Origin: Pedobacter sp. HDW13
GTDB lineage: Bacteria; Bacteroidota; Bacteroidia; Sphingobacteriales; Sphingobacteriaceae
Assembly: GCF_011303555.1 (NCBI RefSeq)
Contig: NZ_CP049868.1
Span: 6,200,001-6,264,000, forward strand
DNA length: 64,000 nucleotides
Direction: 5' to 3'
The notes beneath the pieces are model-generated. The model was given only the letters and a program-made list of their open reading frames with translations, was not told the origin of the DNA and ran no database searches. Position numbers and translations under genes: made by a program. Positions within the stretch are counted from its first letter, which is position 1. Each line of letters starts with the position of its first letter. This document shows positions 63,479 through 64,000 of the stretch, one piece after another.

Positions 63479-64000
63479 ATGTATATAAGTTCTATCAAGC
63501 TTACCAATATCCGCTCATATAATAACCTTGAGCTCAACCTTTCTAAGTCTATCAATCTTTTGGTTGGAAATAATAACTCGGGAAAGTCAACGATCATCAA
63601 ATCAATATTTCAGTTGCAAAATACTTCTGCCATCGGAATAGAGGACATCAGAAAATCAGTAAGTGCTGGGAGGATATACCTAGATCTAGAAGACATTTCT
63701 CAAACAGATGTCAGTGCATTTCTTCTGGCAAAAAAAGATGAAATAATTCATTTTCCATCTACAAACAGAGTAAAAGTTCAATTTGGAATGTATAATAGCC
63801 TTATAGAAAAACAAAGAAACACCGAAGCGCATTTTTTTGATCTCAACCTCCCACATTCCTTCGATGAAAGCGGCAGATTGCAAATTGACAAAAGCATAAA
63901 AATAGAGGATGAGCTTAGAGATTTTCATAGCTTGCCAAATCTAGAAAGTCATCAAAATTTTATCTTCCCTTTTTTTTCAAAACGCAAAACGAACAACTAT
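63479..64000 (+). CDS. AAA/OLD-type ATP-binding protein, 5' part only
   Basis: The frame starts at the ATG at 63479 (MYISSIKLTNIRSYNNLEL) and is open to the window edge (174 codons), so the end is not known. INLLVGNNNSGKSTIIKSIF is the Walker A of AAA_15/OLD-type ATPases that begin with a RecF/SMC-like strand (I-x-L-x-N-x-R-S/F). Proteins of this class with a C-terminal TOPRIM nuclease include GajA of Gabija and the OLD nucleases. Which family this is depends on the missing part. It is 230 bases downstream of the GNAT gene, on the same strand, inside the defence region. Confidence 0.8.
   Translation, partial: MYISSIKLTNIRSYNNLELNLSKSINLLVGNNNSGKSTIIKSIFQLQNTSAIGIEDIRKSVSAGRIYLDLEDISQTDVSAFLLAKKDEIIHFPSTNRVKVQFGMYNSLIEKQRNTEAHFFDLNLPHSFDESGRLQIDKSIKIEDELRDFHSLPNLESHQNFIFPFFSKRKTNNY

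Noticed and set aside
63479..64000. Firm call of Gabija GajA
   Set aside because: Only the ATPase N-terminus is in the window; the TOPRIM domain and GajB would have to be seen.
1..64000. CRISPR array, tRNA or rRNA genes, integrase with att sites
   Set aside because: No regularly spaced repeats, cloverleaf or rRNA-like sequence was seen, and no integrase gene or flanking direct repeat supports a delimited island.

Overview
The window is chromosomal DNA of a Bacteroidota bacterium, most likely Sphingobacteriaceae (Pedobacter or a close relative). Evidence for this is the SusC/SusD pair with its FecR/ECF sigma regulators, several DUF4369/TlpA-type thioredoxins, a PKD-like lipoprotein, DUF4843, a histone H1-like small protein, the AT-rich intergenic DNA and the lack of clear Shine-Dalgarno sequences. 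No rRNA, tRNA or CRISPR array was seen.

Left part (about 0.2-36 kb) is accessory metabolism and cell envelope. A sulfotransferase and a frameshifted Asp/Asn beta-hydroxylase face a phytanoyl-CoA-type dioxygenase. Next comes arr, a rifampin ADP-ribosyltransferase. From 4.0 to 18.2 kb a long minus-strand locus reads: ECF sigma factor, FecR anti-sigma, SusC, SusD, DUF4843, PKD-like lipoprotein, two TlpA thioredoxins, a retropepsin-like protease with PDZ, and a third thioredoxin-fold protein. It has hairpins in some intergenic gaps. Then follow a DUF1826 protein, an ankyrin protein, a class-C beta-lactamase-like hydrolase behind a perfect palindrome, a two-domain phospholipase D, DUF5990, a broken NHL-repeat lipoprotein, another large TlpA protein, a PD40 lipoprotein, a RhiA-like fragment, and an operon of a membrane-anchored trypsin-like protease with a frameshifted secreted barrel protein.

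Right part (about 36-64 kb) looks like a defence island. It holds a 1525-residue nuclease-STAND NTPase; a subtilase reduced to its C-terminus at a recombination junction; a multi-pass membrane protein; a SIR2-domain protein; a DarG-like macro-domain protein one base downstream of a 1717-residue fusion of a sacsin/Hsp90-like ATPase, a DarT-like ADP-ribosyltransferase and an HD domain; a degenerate resolvase-like protein and other mobile-element-type genes; a protein with a HEPN-type R-x4-H motif; a caspase-like protease paired with a one-helix membrane protein; DUF6236, DUF4238 and GNAT genes; and the start of an AAA/OLD-type ATPase that runs off the end.

The strongest candidate for an undescribed system is the ATPase-DarT-HD fusion plus macro protein (48906-54540), probably a sensor-gated DNA ADP-ribosylation toxin with its own de-ADP-ribosylase. 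Five apparent single-base deletions, mostly in short homopolymers, break four genes and deserve a read-level check before any gene is called dead.
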